Assembly: GCA_018660305.1 (NCBI GenBank)
Contig: JABJKO010000234.1
Location: forward strand, 1 to 56,909
DNA length: 56,909 nt
Direction of reading: 5' to 3'
DNA from: Rhodospirillaceae bacterium
GTDB taxonomy: Bacteria; Pseudomonadota; Alphaproteobacteria; MPNO01; UBA2964
Position numbers and translations under genes: made by a program. Shown here one piece after another: positions 29,820 to 38,017 of this stretch. The number at the start of each line of letters is the position of its first letter. Position 1 is the first letter of the stretch. The notes below the pieces were generated by a model that saw nothing but the letters and a program-made list of their open reading frames with translations, ran no database searches and was not told where the DNA came from.

Positions 29820-31673
29820 TCAAAGTCCTGCAGCAATGGCGGCTTCAGCCACCAGCCGTTGAGCTTCAATCGTCAGGCCAACTTGGCGCAAAGCCCGCAC
29901 CGCCATGCCCACCGCATGCAGATTGTTCGCCGCTGGTCCGGTCTCACCGAGGGCGACAAGCGCCAGCCCGACCACCTCCCCCTTATGGCCGGCCATTGCC
30001 GCGCGGCGTAACGCGCTCTCAATCCCCGGTCCCGGGATACGCGCCTCTTTGGGCGGCGCCGCACCGAGTATAGGCGTCCATAATTCCGAGGGGATGGCGA
30101 CGTCCAGCATATCAAGAAGCGCGTAGTAGGCCCGCGCCGCCTCGATCGCACTTTCCGTACCAGCCTGATTGCGCGATTGCCACCAGGCGACCAGCGCGGC
30201 CGGCGACGCGCTCTCGCTTGCCTCGACACCCAGAACCATTGCCAGGGGCCAAAGGGCACCCGGGGCGACACCCTCTCCAGCCGTGTCATTCGCGTGTTTC
30301 AAGCCCAACCGGACCCAGCCGCGGGCCGCGTCAAACTCCCCAGCGGAGATGAGAGCCCGTGCCGCCGTACCGGCGAACCAGGCCAACTCGGAGACCGGCG
30401 GGAAGGCAACCAGCCACGGGCGGGAAGCCACGGCAATTACCCGGTAGCCGCCATTTTCCCGGGCAAGCTTGAGAGCGCTCTGCAGGACCTCGGCACGCGC
30501 TGCCGGCACGGACTGATTATCCGCCACCCGCATCAACAGAGCCCGCCCCTTCGGCCCCCATTCCGCAGCCGCCCGGGCCAACGGGTCCTTGAGAACGGAA
30601 TCCTCGAAGGGGACCGCGCCATATATGTCGACCAACGTCTTTCCAGACAGAATCCCCCGTTCCGCGGCCTTTTCGGCAGCCTCGAGACGCAGATCAAGAG
30701 TGGCGTTGGGACTGAGCGCCACCGCGTTCTGGACCGACGCCGACGCACCGCTGGAAACGTCGCGCGGCAGGGTAAGGCTGGCTGTCCTCATCATGGACAG
30801 GTAAAGCGCTGAGGGTTCCAGCAGGCTTGCGATCTCGGGAGGCGGCCCGCCGGAGAGCCTATCCATCGCCGCGAAGAATGCCGGGTGAACCGCATTCGAC
30901 CGCTCCGCGAGAATGTCGGATAGCAGGGCCGCCTCGGCTGTCTTGCCGGCCAGGGCCAGGCAATAGGCCATGGCTTGCTGCCAATAGGCATCCTTATAAT
31001 CCTGCGCCGCGGCCCGCACCTGACCGCAGGCGCCGGTCGTATCCTGCCGGAAGAACCGGCTTTCAACCTCGGTCCGAAGCAATTGTTCATCAAGCGGGGC
31101 AATGGGCGCGCGGGAGATCAGCGAAAGAGCCGACTCGAGGTCACCCAGAGCAAAAAGCGCGTCTATACGAAGCGGCAGCAAACCCGGCCCCGGCGTCTCG
31201 CGGGGCGGCGCCATCGCGCGCGTCAGCAAAAGCCGCCGCAACAAATCGCGCATGGTCGGGGACCAGACGTTCCGCGGCAATAGCGCGATAACGCGGCCAA
31301 TATAATTACGATCGGCGGCGCCCCACATATCGACACCCAGACCGCCATCCTTGTCATCGATCACACCGACTGAATCGGCATCGACGGCCTGGAGCATCTG
31401 GACATCGACAGGGCCAGCTTCCCCGCTCGGAGACACAGTCGTGGAGAGACCCTCTTCCGGCGTTGCCCTGGCAGGAACCGTTTCCAGTACGCCTTCCGCG
31501 GGCACCGGGGAAATGGCACGCCGGGGGCCCAAGCGAACGGGCCCCGCGCCAGACTCGTCCGGTATCGTCTGGACGATTTGTCGACCGGCCCGTTCATCCG
31601 CAATCGCGGAATATCCGCCGATGAACACCGCGGCGACGGACGCAGCGATCAGGCTAGCGCGGAAAGCGATCAT
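29820..31673 (-). CDS. Secreted or periplasmic helical protein of unknown function
   Basis: I do not recognise a named family. With the ATG at 31673 (AAGGAAG six bases upstream) the protein is 617 residues and opens with a signal peptide (MIAFRASLIAASVAAVFIGG then YSAIADE). An acidic/Pro-rich stretch follows to about residue 110, then an Ala/Leu-rich all-helical body with repeated pairs such as LFALGDLESALSLISRAP and AYCLALAGKTAEAALLSDIL that look TPR-like. A frame extension to 31739 is possible but the chosen start fits both the ribosome site and the signal peptide. It overlaps the preceding 46-codon gene by 20 bases. Confidence 0.65.
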   Translation of the reverse strand: MIAFRASLIAASVAAVFIGGYSAIADERAGRQIVQTIPDESGAGPVRLGPRRAISPVPAEGVLETVPARATPEEGLSTTVSPSGEAGPVDVQMLQAVDADSVGVIDDKDGGLGVDMWGAADRNYIGRVIALLPRNVWSPTMRDLLRRLLLTRAMAPPRETPGPGLLPLRIDALFALGDLESALSLISRAPIAPLDEQLLRTEVESRFFRQDTTGACGQVRAAAQDYKDAYWQQAMAYCLALAGKTAEAALLSDILAERSNAVHPAFFAAMDRLSGGPPPEIASLLEPSALYLSMMRTASLTLPRDVSSGASASVQNAVALSPNATLDLRLEAAEKAAERGILSGKTLVDIYGAVPFEDSVLKDPLARAAAEWGPKGRALLMRVADNQSVPAARAEVLQSALKLARENGGYRVIAVASRPWLVAFPPVSELAWFAGTAARALISAGEFDAARGWVRLGLKHANDTAGEGVAPGALWPLAMVLGVEASESASPAALVAWWQSRNQAGTESAIEAARAYYALLDMLDVAIPSELWTPILGAAPPKEARIPGPGIESALRRAAMAGHKGEVVGLALVALGETGPAANNLHAVGMAVRALRQVGLTIEAQRLVAEAAIAAGL

Positions 31674-31794
31674 CCGGGACTTCCTTTTCGACGGTCGCAG
31701 AGGGCGCCGGGATATCCCAAGTGGCAAGAAAAATCCCACCGGCCAGAATACCTCCCACCAGGATCACTAGAATTATCAGGGTCAACCGCATCAT
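31654..31794 (-). CDS. Small single-pass membrane protein (46 aa)
   Basis: A short ORF starting with two adjacent Met codons (31794 and 31791) and ending at TAG 31656-31654. It has one membrane helix, roughly MRLTLIILVILVGGILAGGI, then FLATWDIPAPSATVEK and a charged end EVPDDRFPR. The membrane segment followed by a conserved-looking WDIPAP and DDRFP tail resembles small proteins I recall annotated as hypothetical in Rhodospirillales, though I could not check. Its end overlaps the start of the signal-peptide gene by 20 bases, so coupling is likely. Function unknown. Confidence 0.6.
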   Translation of the reverse strand: MMRLTLIILVILVGGILAGGIFLATWDIPAPSATVEKEVPDDRFPR

Positions 31795-31999
31795 GGATCG
31801 TTCAACCTAGCCTCGTTTGCACTATCGAATCGTTTACACGCCAGAAACTGCAATTCCGGGCGACAAAGTGCGAAATTCGTCTTATATTCAATGACGTTAT
31901 GGTAGATATAGGCCAACCATGGCAAATTTGGGGCAGTCTACCGGTTAGCGGCGTTTCTTTCAACGCTGGGAATGTCCCTGCCAACCTCGCACCATAGAT

Positions 32000-32566
32000 G
32001 TGATGACGTCACCCTCGCTGCCCAAAATTCCGAAATCCATCGTCCTCGTGGGGCTGATGGGGGCGGGCAAGACCTGCATTGGAAGCCGATTGGCAGAACG
32101 GTTTTCTATGCCTTTTGTGGATGCGGATACCGAAATCGAAAAAGCCGCCGGCTGCTCCGTACCGGACATCTTCGAACTCTACGGCGAAGAAGCGTTCCGC
32201 GACGGCGAACGCCGCGTGATCGCCCGGCTTTTGAAGGATCCGATACAGGTCCTGGCAACCGGGGGCGGCGCTTTCATGGATGAAACGACGCGGGCGGAGG
32301 TCCGCAAAAACGCCATATCGGTCTGGCTGCGCGCTGATCTTGACCTGCTTCTCGGTCGAACCGGGCGGCGCAACGACCGTCCGCTGCTGCAGGAGGGCGA
32401 CCGGCGGGAAACGCTGGAGCGCCTGATGGCGGAACGTCATCCGAAATATGCCGAGGCCGATATCGTGGTGGACAGTGCCCGCGAAGCACCACAGGTCACC
32501 GTCGACCGTACCATCGACGCGCTGCGGCATTTCCTGCAGGCACAGGCCGGAGAGGAAACCGGGTGA
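32000..32566 (+). CDS. aroK: Shikimate kinase
   Basis: Phosphorylates shikimate in aromatic amino-acid synthesis. The P-loop GLMGAGKT lies at residues 18-25, followed by DADTEIEKAAG, the ATGGGAF shikimate-binding loop and a lid with RTGRRNDRPLL. The start is GTG 32000 or the next codon ATG 32003; neither has a strong ribosome site. It overlaps aroB by four bases. The 205 bp upstream, divergent from the small membrane protein gene, holds no gene I can support. Confidence 0.96.
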   Translation: MMTSPSLPKIPKSIVLVGLMGAGKTCIGSRLAERFSMPFVDADTEIEKAAGCSVPDIFELYGEEAFRDGERRVIARLLKDPIQVLATGGGAFMDETTRAEVRKNAISVWLRADLDLLLGRTGRRNDRPLLQEGDRRETLERLMAERHPKYAEADIVVDSAREAPQVTVDRTIDALRHFLQAQAGEETG

Positions 32567-33678
32567 CCGAATCGGAGACCATCGCCGTCGCCCTCGGTGA
32601 CCGCAGCTACGACATTGTCGTCGGCGGCAATGTCCTTGCGTCGGCAGGCGCCCTTGTTGCACCACTGATTCGACGCCAGCCGGTCCTGATTATTACCGAC
32701 GAAACCGTCGCGGGCCTGCATCTGGCCGCCCTTCGCCAATCCTTTGACGATGCCGGTATCGCAAGCGAAATCATCGTGCTTGAACCGGGAGAGCACACAA
32801 AGGAATTTTCCGTCTTCGCGTCCCTGGCCAATCAAATTCTGGATTTTGCGCCGGAGCGCTCCTCCACTTTGGTGGCGCTGGGGGGCGGCGTCATCGGCGA
32901 CATCACGGGGTTTGCCGCCGCCGTGACGTTGCGCGGCATCGATTTCATCCAGATCCCCACCACCCTGCTGGCCCAGGTGGACAGTTCTGTGGGTGGCAAG
33001 ACCGGGATCAATACAAGCCACGGCAAGAATTTGATCGGCAGTTTTTACCAGCCAAGACTGGTACTCGCCGACACCGGTATTCTGAATAGTCTGCCGTTGC
33101 GCGAACTCCAGGCGGGCTACGCGGAAATCGTCAAATACGGCCTGTTAGGGGATGCCGAATTTTTTCAATGGCTGGAAACAAACGGCGCGGCGCTGTTGGC
33201 AGGTGACGAGAAATTGCGCCGGCGGGCCATCGTTACCAGTTGCAAAGCGAAGGCGAAAATCGTCGCCGAGGACGAAAAAGAGGCGGACAAGCGCGCCTTA
33301 CTGAACCTTGGTCATACATTTGGCCATGCGCTGGAGGCTGAAACGGGATTTGGTTCCCGCCTGCTCCACGGCGAAGCCGTCTCCATCGGCATGGTCATGG
33401 CCTTCGATCTTTCCAGCCGCTTGGGGCTGTGCACGCCGGAAGATGCCGCGCGCGTGCGTCGGCATCTGACCAATACCGGTCTCATGACCGGGCTGCAGGA
33501 TCTGGCGGACCAGAGCTGGTCTGCCGATGTTCTCATCGACCATATGCGTCAGGACAAGAAGGTCAGCGATGGAAAAATCTCCTTCGTTCTCACCCGCGCC
33601 ATAGGCGATGCCTTCATCACGGACGACGTCCCGCTGAAAGACGTCCACGCCGTGCTTCAGGACGCGCTCGCCGCGTGA
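32563..33678 (+). CDS. aroB: 3-dehydroquinate synthase
   Basis: Cyclises DAHP to 3-dehydroquinate, two steps before the shikimate kinase substrate. The 371-residue protein has EPGEHTKEF, the NAD site GGGVIGDITGFAAA, PTTLLAQVDSSVGGKTGIN, and the zinc ligands within LNLGHTFGHALE and LLHGEAVSIGM. It starts at a GTG inside the aroK stop overlap, so the pair is translationally coupled. Confidence 0.97.
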   Translation: MTESETIAVALGDRSYDIVVGGNVLASAGALVAPLIRRQPVLIITDETVAGLHLAALRQSFDDAGIASEIIVLEPGEHTKEFSVFASLANQILDFAPERSSTLVALGGGVIGDITGFAAAVTLRGIDFIQIPTTLLAQVDSSVGGKTGINTSHGKNLIGSFYQPRLVLADTGILNSLPLRELQAGYAEIVKYGLLGDAEFFQWLETNGAALLAGDEKLRRRAIVTSCKAKAKIVAEDEKEADKRALLNLGHTFGHALEAETGFGSRLLHGEAVSIGMVMAFDLSSRLGLCTPEDAARVRRHLTNTGLMTGLQDLADQSWSADVLIDHMRQDKKVSDGKISFVLTRAIGDAFITDDVPLKDVHAVLQDALAA

Positions 33679-33738
33679 TGACACTGAAATCGATCCCCAC
33701 TTTCTCATGCCCAGCGTCCCATTCAAGGACACCGACTA

Positions 33739-35028
33739 ATGGAATTTGATACGCTCCTGACAATTGGAGGCATTTTCATTCTCCTCTTCCTCTCCGGCGT
33801 TTTCTCCGGATCGGAAACCGCCATGACCGCCGCGTCACAGCCCCGCATGCACCTCCTGGAGAAGCAGGGCGATCAACGGGCCGGCATCGTGACAAAGCTG
33901 TTTGCCAGGCGCGAGAAAATGATTGGCGCCATCCTGCTGGGTAACAATCTCGTCAATATCCTCGCCTCGGCCATGGCGACCAGCCTGATGATCGCCTATT
34001 TCGGCGACCGGGGCGTTCTCTATGCCACCGGCGCCATGACCCTGCTGGTGTTGATCTTCGGCGAGGTCATGCCAAAGACCTACGCCTTCTATAATGCCGA
34101 TCGGGTGGCGCTGGCGGTCGCGCCGGCGTTCCGGCACGTGGTCACGGTGCTGTCGCCCATCACGGAAACGGTGAATGTTGTCATCAAGGCGACCATGAAA
34201 ATGTTTGGTGTCAGGCTGGGCGACGACGAAGAAAATTTGCGGGCCGTGGAGGAATTGCGGGGCGCCATCGAGCTGCACAGAGACGATGATCCGGAGACGC
34301 AGCAGGAACGCGTCATGCTGCGTTCCATACTGGATCTCGCCGACGTCGACGTCAGCGAGGTCATGCATCACCGCCAGGACATGGTCATGATCGATGGCGA
34401 TTCGCCGCCCAGCCAGATCGTCGATCAGGTGGTGCAAAGTCCCTATACGCGCATTCCGCTTTGGCGGGGCGAGATGGACAATATTGTCGGCGTCCTGCAT
34501 GCCAAAGGCCTTCTGAGGCAGGTCCAGGTCCATCACGGTAATCTCGACAAAATCGATATCGACGCCGAAGCGACACCCCCCTGGTTTATTCCGGAATCAA
34601 CCTCGCTGCTCGACCAGCTCCAGGCGTTCCGCCGGCGCCGCGAGCATTTTGCCCTTGTGGTCGACGAATATGGGTCGCTTCAGGGCATCGTTACCCTCGA
34701 GGATATTCTGGAGGAAATCGTCGGCGATATTTCCGACGAGCATGACATCGTTCCCGTGGGTGTCCGAGCGCAAAGCGATGGTTCCTATCTGGTGGACGGG
34801 CGGGTGACCATACGGGACCTCAACCGCCGTTTCGAATGGGTCCTGCCGGATGACGATGCCGCAACCATCGCCGGGCTGGTCATTCAGATTGGCCAGGTCA
34901 TTCCCGAGGAGGGACAAATTTTCATGTCCTACGGGTTCCGCTTTGAGGTGGTAAGCAGGCGGCGCAACCGGCTCGCCCTGATCAGGATTACGCCACCGGC
35001 CAAGACGGAGAATCCGGCAACGCATTGA
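33739..35028 (+). CDS. CNNM/CorC-type membrane protein (DUF21, CBS pair, CorC_HlyC)
   Basis: A probable Mg2+/Co2+ handling transporter. The N-terminal DUF21 domain (about 1-190) has three to four helices and SGVFSGSETAMTAAS, the family signature. A CBS pair (about 200-330) includes DMVMIDGDSPPSQIVDQV and LVVDEYGSLQGIVTLEDILEE. The C-terminal CorC_HlyC domain (about 345-425) begins YLVDGRVTIRDLNR. It starts 60 bases after aroB, with AAGGA nine bases ahead of the ATG. Confidence 0.9.
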   Translation: MEFDTLLTIGGIFILLFLSGVFSGSETAMTAASQPRMHLLEKQGDQRAGIVTKLFARREKMIGAILLGNNLVNILASAMATSLMIAYFGDRGVLYATGAMTLLVLIFGEVMPKTYAFYNADRVALAVAPAFRHVVTVLSPITETVNVVIKATMKMFGVRLGDDEENLRAVEELRGAIELHRDDDPETQQERVMLRSILDLADVDVSEVMHHRQDMVMIDGDSPPSQIVDQVVQSPYTRIPLWRGEMDNIVGVLHAKGLLRQVQVHHGNLDKIDIDAEATPPWFIPESTSLLDQLQAFRRRREHFALVVDEYGSLQGIVTLEDILEEIVGDISDEHDIVPVGVRAQSDGSYLVDGRVTIRDLNRRFEWVLPDDDAATIAGLVIQIGQVIPEEGQIFMSYGFRFEVVSRRRNRLALIRITPPAKTENPATH

Positions 35029-35086
35029 TAGCGGGTTTACTCTAGCTAATATTGACTGCGAACACAGATGAGAAACGAGGATTGAA

Positions 35087-35644
35087 ATGCCCCTACCGGA
35101 ACCTGCCGCGCGTGACCCCATTCAGACACGCCAGATCGAAATTTCGAGCTTTCGGCGTCAGGACGGTATGTGGGATGTGGAGGGACGGCTGGTTGATGTC
35201 GCCGCCGTCTCCATCAAGAACTATACAGGCGGGATCATTGAAGCCGGCGATCCCATCCACGATATGCGCCTCCGGCTGACGCTGGATGACACCGTCGAGA
35301 TTGTCTCCGTGGATGTCTCCATGGATGCGCACCCCTACCCCCTTTGTCCCGGCATCGTCCCCGCTTATCAGCAGCTCAAGGGCGAGAAAATCGGAGGCGG
35401 GTGGAACCGCCGCATTCGCGACCTGTTCGGTGGAGTCGGTGGTTGCGTCCACATTGTCGATCTGTTGGGGTTGGTCGGTGTCCTGGGATTTAAATCGGTC
35501 ATTCGTGAATCGGGTCAGGACGATGCCGCACCGGAGGACCGTGCCGATGACAAGCCCTATCAGGTCAATACCTGTCACGCACTCTCCAGTAAGGGTGAGA
35601 TCGTGCGCGACCGATGGCCGGAGCTTTATACCGGGGATCGGTAA
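35087..35644 (+). CDS. DUF2889 protein
   Basis: A conserved proteobacterial protein without a known role. The pattern MWDVEGRLVDV, then GDPIHDMRLRLTLDD, the MDAHPYPLCPGI segment and the GCVHIVDLLG closing motif identify DUF2889. The 185 residues show no membrane helix. A strong GAGGA precedes the ATG. It may be transcribed with the upstream CNNM gene (58 bp gap). Confidence 0.85.
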   Translation: MPLPEPAARDPIQTRQIEISSFRRQDGMWDVEGRLVDVAAVSIKNYTGGIIEAGDPIHDMRLRLTLDDTVEIVSVDVSMDAHPYPLCPGIVPAYQQLKGEKIGGGWNRRIRDLFGGVGGCVHIVDLLGLVGVLGFKSVIRESGQDDAAPEDRADDKPYQVNTCHALSSKGEIVRDRWPELYTGDR

Positions 35645-35712
35645 TACGATCACAGACGTCACCGGTTAAGCAAAGTCTTGTCACTTTTTTCAACCGTCAC
35701 CATACTGTTTCC

Positions 35713-36306
35713 GTGGCTAGAAAGAAAAACGTCGTCGACATCCTGGGCGCCCCTAAAATGCGCAACGGACTCCGTTTGTGCGACGCCCCGGGCTGCGACG
35801 AGCTCGGCGAACACCGGGCGCCCCGTTCCCGCGACGACCTCAACAATTATTACTGGTTCTGCATGGATCATGTGCGTGCCTATAACGCGCGCTGGAACTT
35901 CTACGCCGGCATGAACCCGCAGGAGATCGAGAAACAGATTCGCGCCGACACCACCTGGTGGCGGCCGACCTGGCCTCTGGGCGGCCAAAACGGCCGCAGA
36001 GGCATCCCGGCCGATGGCCCCATAATGGATTTTGGCGTGTTCAGTCAGGACGATTGGGATCAGGAGCGCATTCGAGCAAACAATGAACAGGAGGGCTGGC
36101 GGCCGCGGCCCGGTTCGGACGAATCCGAAGCGCTCGCCATTCTGAACCTGGAGGCACCGGTCACCCGGGACGACATAAAATCGCGCTACAAGGATCTGGT
36201 CAAACGCCACCACCCCGACGCCAACGGCGGCAATAAGGAAGCCGAAGAACGGCTTAAGGTCATCAACCGAGCCTATTCCGTACTCCGCGCAAACGGCGAA
36301 ATTTAA
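35713..36306 (+). CDS. J-domain protein with C-terminal HPD module
   Basis: An unusual DnaJ-type co-chaperone in which the J domain is at the end. The N-terminal two thirds (about 1-125) has CDAPGCDELGEHRAP and WFCMDHVRAYNARWNFYAGM, with paired Cys/His that may bind metal. The J domain (about 138-197) runs from LNLEAPVTRDDIKSRYKDL through HHPDANGG to the YSVL helix. The GTG at 35713 is my choice; an ATG at 35614 would overlap the DUF2889 gene. It is convergent with rpmB. A role with DnaK is inferred from the HPD motif only. Confidence 0.82.
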   Translation: MARKKNVVDILGAPKMRNGLRLCDAPGCDELGEHRAPRSRDDLNNYYWFCMDHVRAYNARWNFYAGMNPQEIEKQIRADTTWWRPTWPLGGQNGRRGIPADGPIMDFGVFSQDDWDQERIRANNEQEGWRPRPGSDESEALAILNLEAPVTRDDIKSRYKDLVKRHHPDANGGNKEAEERLKVINRAYSVLRANGEI

Positions 36307-36344
36307 ACTAGAGCAGTATTATGGGGGTAGTGCCGCGTCGCTTA

Positions 36345-36632
36345 TTAAGCGGCGGCCGAGGCCTTTTTGATGCGCCGTTTCAGCCGTTTTGCCTCGTCGG
36401 TGAGCTTGTCGTTGGACGTGGACAGCAAATAGGCGTCGAGGCCACCATTCTTTTCGATGGTGCGGATGGCGTTGGTCGACAGCTTCATGCTGATGGCCTG
36501 ACCGAGCGCATCGGACAGCAGCGTGGTTTTCTGGATATTCGGCAAAAATCTGCGGCGTGTCTTATTGTTGGCATGGCTCACATTATTGCCCGCTAATACG
36601 CCCTTACCGGTGATGCTGCAGCGTCTCGACAT
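36345..36632 (-). CDS. rpmB: Ribosomal protein L28
   Basis: Large-subunit ribosomal protein. The 95-residue protein starts [21 protein letters not shown] and continues [10 protein letters not shown], with the DAYLLST segment near the C-terminus, all family-typical. The Met at 36632 is the real start; the open frame upstream is leader. A promoter and a 5-prime hairpin with a U-rich tail lie in its leader. Confidence 0.97.
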   Translation of the reverse strand: MSRRCSITGKGVLAGNNVSHANNKTRRRFLPNIQKTTLLSDALGQAISMKLSTNAIRTIEKNGGLDAYLLSTSNDKLTDEAKRLKRRIKKASAAA

Positions 36633-36675
36633 GATCCTAGCCCGACTTTTCCAACGTGCTCTGCACGAAAACAAA

Positions 36676-36694
36676 CCGGGCACATTGGGCCCGG
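36676..36694 (-). terminator. Hairpin with T-rich tail upstream of rpmB
   Basis: On the minus strand CCGGGC (36694-36689) pairs with GCCCGG (36681-36676) over a seven-base loop, followed at once by TTTGTTTT. It could end the MFS transcript that finishes at 36757, or act as a leader attenuator of rpmB. Six GC pairs plus a broken T-run make a fair intrinsic terminator. Confidence 0.5.
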
Positions 36695-36703
36695 AGACCG
36701 CGA

Positions 36704-36732
36704 GTTTTAATAAGCCAGGCCGCCAGCGTCAA
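36704..36732 (-). promoter_or_regulatory. Candidate sigma-70 promoter of rpmB
   Basis: Minus-strand TTGACG (36732-36727) and TAAAAC (36709-36704) are 17 bases apart. Transcription would start near 36697, almost at the foot of the hairpin, giving a leader of about 65 bases before the rpmB ATG. The -10 is imperfect. Confidence 0.4.
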
Positions 36733-36756
36733 GGACAAAGGCACGCCTGACCAAAA

Positions 36757-37950
36757 TCACCCCTCGCGTCCATCGCCTGCAGGCGCAATTGCACGGGGTT
36801 TGAGCCGCAGGGCCAGGGCAAGCATCAGCAGCATAACCACGGCGCTCGAGAGAAAAGGCCAATCACGCCCAAAGGCGCCAAAGGCGAATCCGCCCCAGGC
36901 CGGCCCGGTAATCCGTGCCAGGGCCGAACAGGAGCTGGAGACCCCCAACAGGCTGCCCCGTTCGCCGGGCGAGGCATATTGCGAGATCAGGCTGTTGAGG
37001 GACGGGTTATTGATGCTGACGCCGAATACAATGAATCCGAAGGCCAGACAGAGCCCCGCGGGACCGGTCATGAAAGGCAGAATAAAGACACCAATGCCGA
37101 TCAGCACCGCCCCCGCCCTGATCAGCCGGTGCTCGCCGAACCGCTTGGTCAGACGGCCAACGAGAAACCACTGGGTCGCCGCGGCGACGAGCCCCATGAA
37201 GGTATAGATCTGGCCGTTCTGCAGGGGCCCCCAGCCAAGCGCGCGCTCCGACCACATGACAAAGGTCGTTTCCACCGCCGAAAAGACAAAAGGCGTCATG
37301 GTCAGCAGCAGGAGCAACAGACCGAGCTGCGGCAGACCGATGGCTTCGCGGAAAACCCGAAAGGGGCTTCTCTGGCCCCGCGCGGCCGCTTCGCGGGTCT
37401 CCTCGGTAACCGTCTCACGCAACTGCACGATGGCGATGACAAGGGCCGTCGCCGACAGTCCGGCCGCGATCAGGAACGGAAGCTGCAGATCGGGATTGAC
37501 CGGATCGGCGCCGGCGAACAGGCCACCGATGGCCGGACCGACGATGAATCCCAGCCCATGGGCGGCACCAACCCGGCCCATTCCCCTGGCGCGATCCTCG
37601 ACCGAGGTGATGTCGGTTATATAGGCGCTGACGACACCGTTATTCGATGCCATCGCACCGGTGAAGGCGCGGGCGAGAAACAGGGCCAGTAACGAGTCGG
37701 CCAGGGTCAGCCAGAAATAGCCGAGTACCAGCCCGCCCAGGGTAAACAGAATGATCGGACGCCGGCCCCAACGGTCGCTCAACCGCCCCCAGAGGGGGGC
37801 AAGGAGAAATTGAGCAATCGAATAGACCGTCGCCAGCAATGTCACCTGCAGCGGCGACGCATCAAATTTTTCAGCGAAGTAGGGCAGAAGCGGCAGGACA
37901 ATGCCGAACCCCACCGTGTCGATAAAGATGGTCAGCAACAGGGCAGGCAC
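36757..37950 (-). CDS. MFS drug-type efflux transporter, TetA-like
   Basis: A 397-residue, 12-helix transporter of the DHA1 type. The opening FIDTVGFGIVLPLLPYFAEKF, the loop GRLSDRWGRRPIIL, and the later RAFTGAMASNNGVVSAYITDIT closely follow TetA class proteins. Helix 5 carries the antiporter-type run GAAHGLGFIVGPAIGG. No TetR regulator is adjacent, so drug resistance is not shown. It starts 67 bases after the coiled-coil gene ends and runs the same way. Confidence 0.85.
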   Translation of the reverse strand: MPALLLTIFIDTVGFGIVLPLLPYFAEKFDASPLQVTLLATVYSIAQFLLAPLWGRLSDRWGRRPIILFTLGGLVLGYFWLTLADSLLALFLARAFTGAMASNNGVVSAYITDITSVEDRARGMGRVGAAHGLGFIVGPAIGGLFAGADPVNPDLQLPFLIAAGLSATALVIAIVQLRETVTEETREAAARGQRSPFRVFREAIGLPQLGLLLLLLTMTPFVFSAVETTFVMWSERALGWGPLQNGQIYTFMGLVAAATQWFLVGRLTKRFGEHRLIRAGAVLIGIGVFILPFMTGPAGLCLAFGFIVFGVSINNPSLNSLISQYASPGERGSLLGVSSSCSALARITGPAWGGFAFGAFGRDWPFLSSAVVMLLMLALALRLKPRAIAPAGDGREG

Positions 37951-38017
37951 GACCCATCTCCATCAGAAAGGCACGGAACGGCAGCTGGAAAAGGCCAGCT
38001 AGGGAAGCGGGGCAAAC

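Noticed and set aside
36336..36354. 8-bp hairpin between the J-domain gene and rpmB as terminator
   Set aside because: Loop of three bases, one wobble and no T-run on either strand; it overlaps the rpmB stop codon and may be chance.
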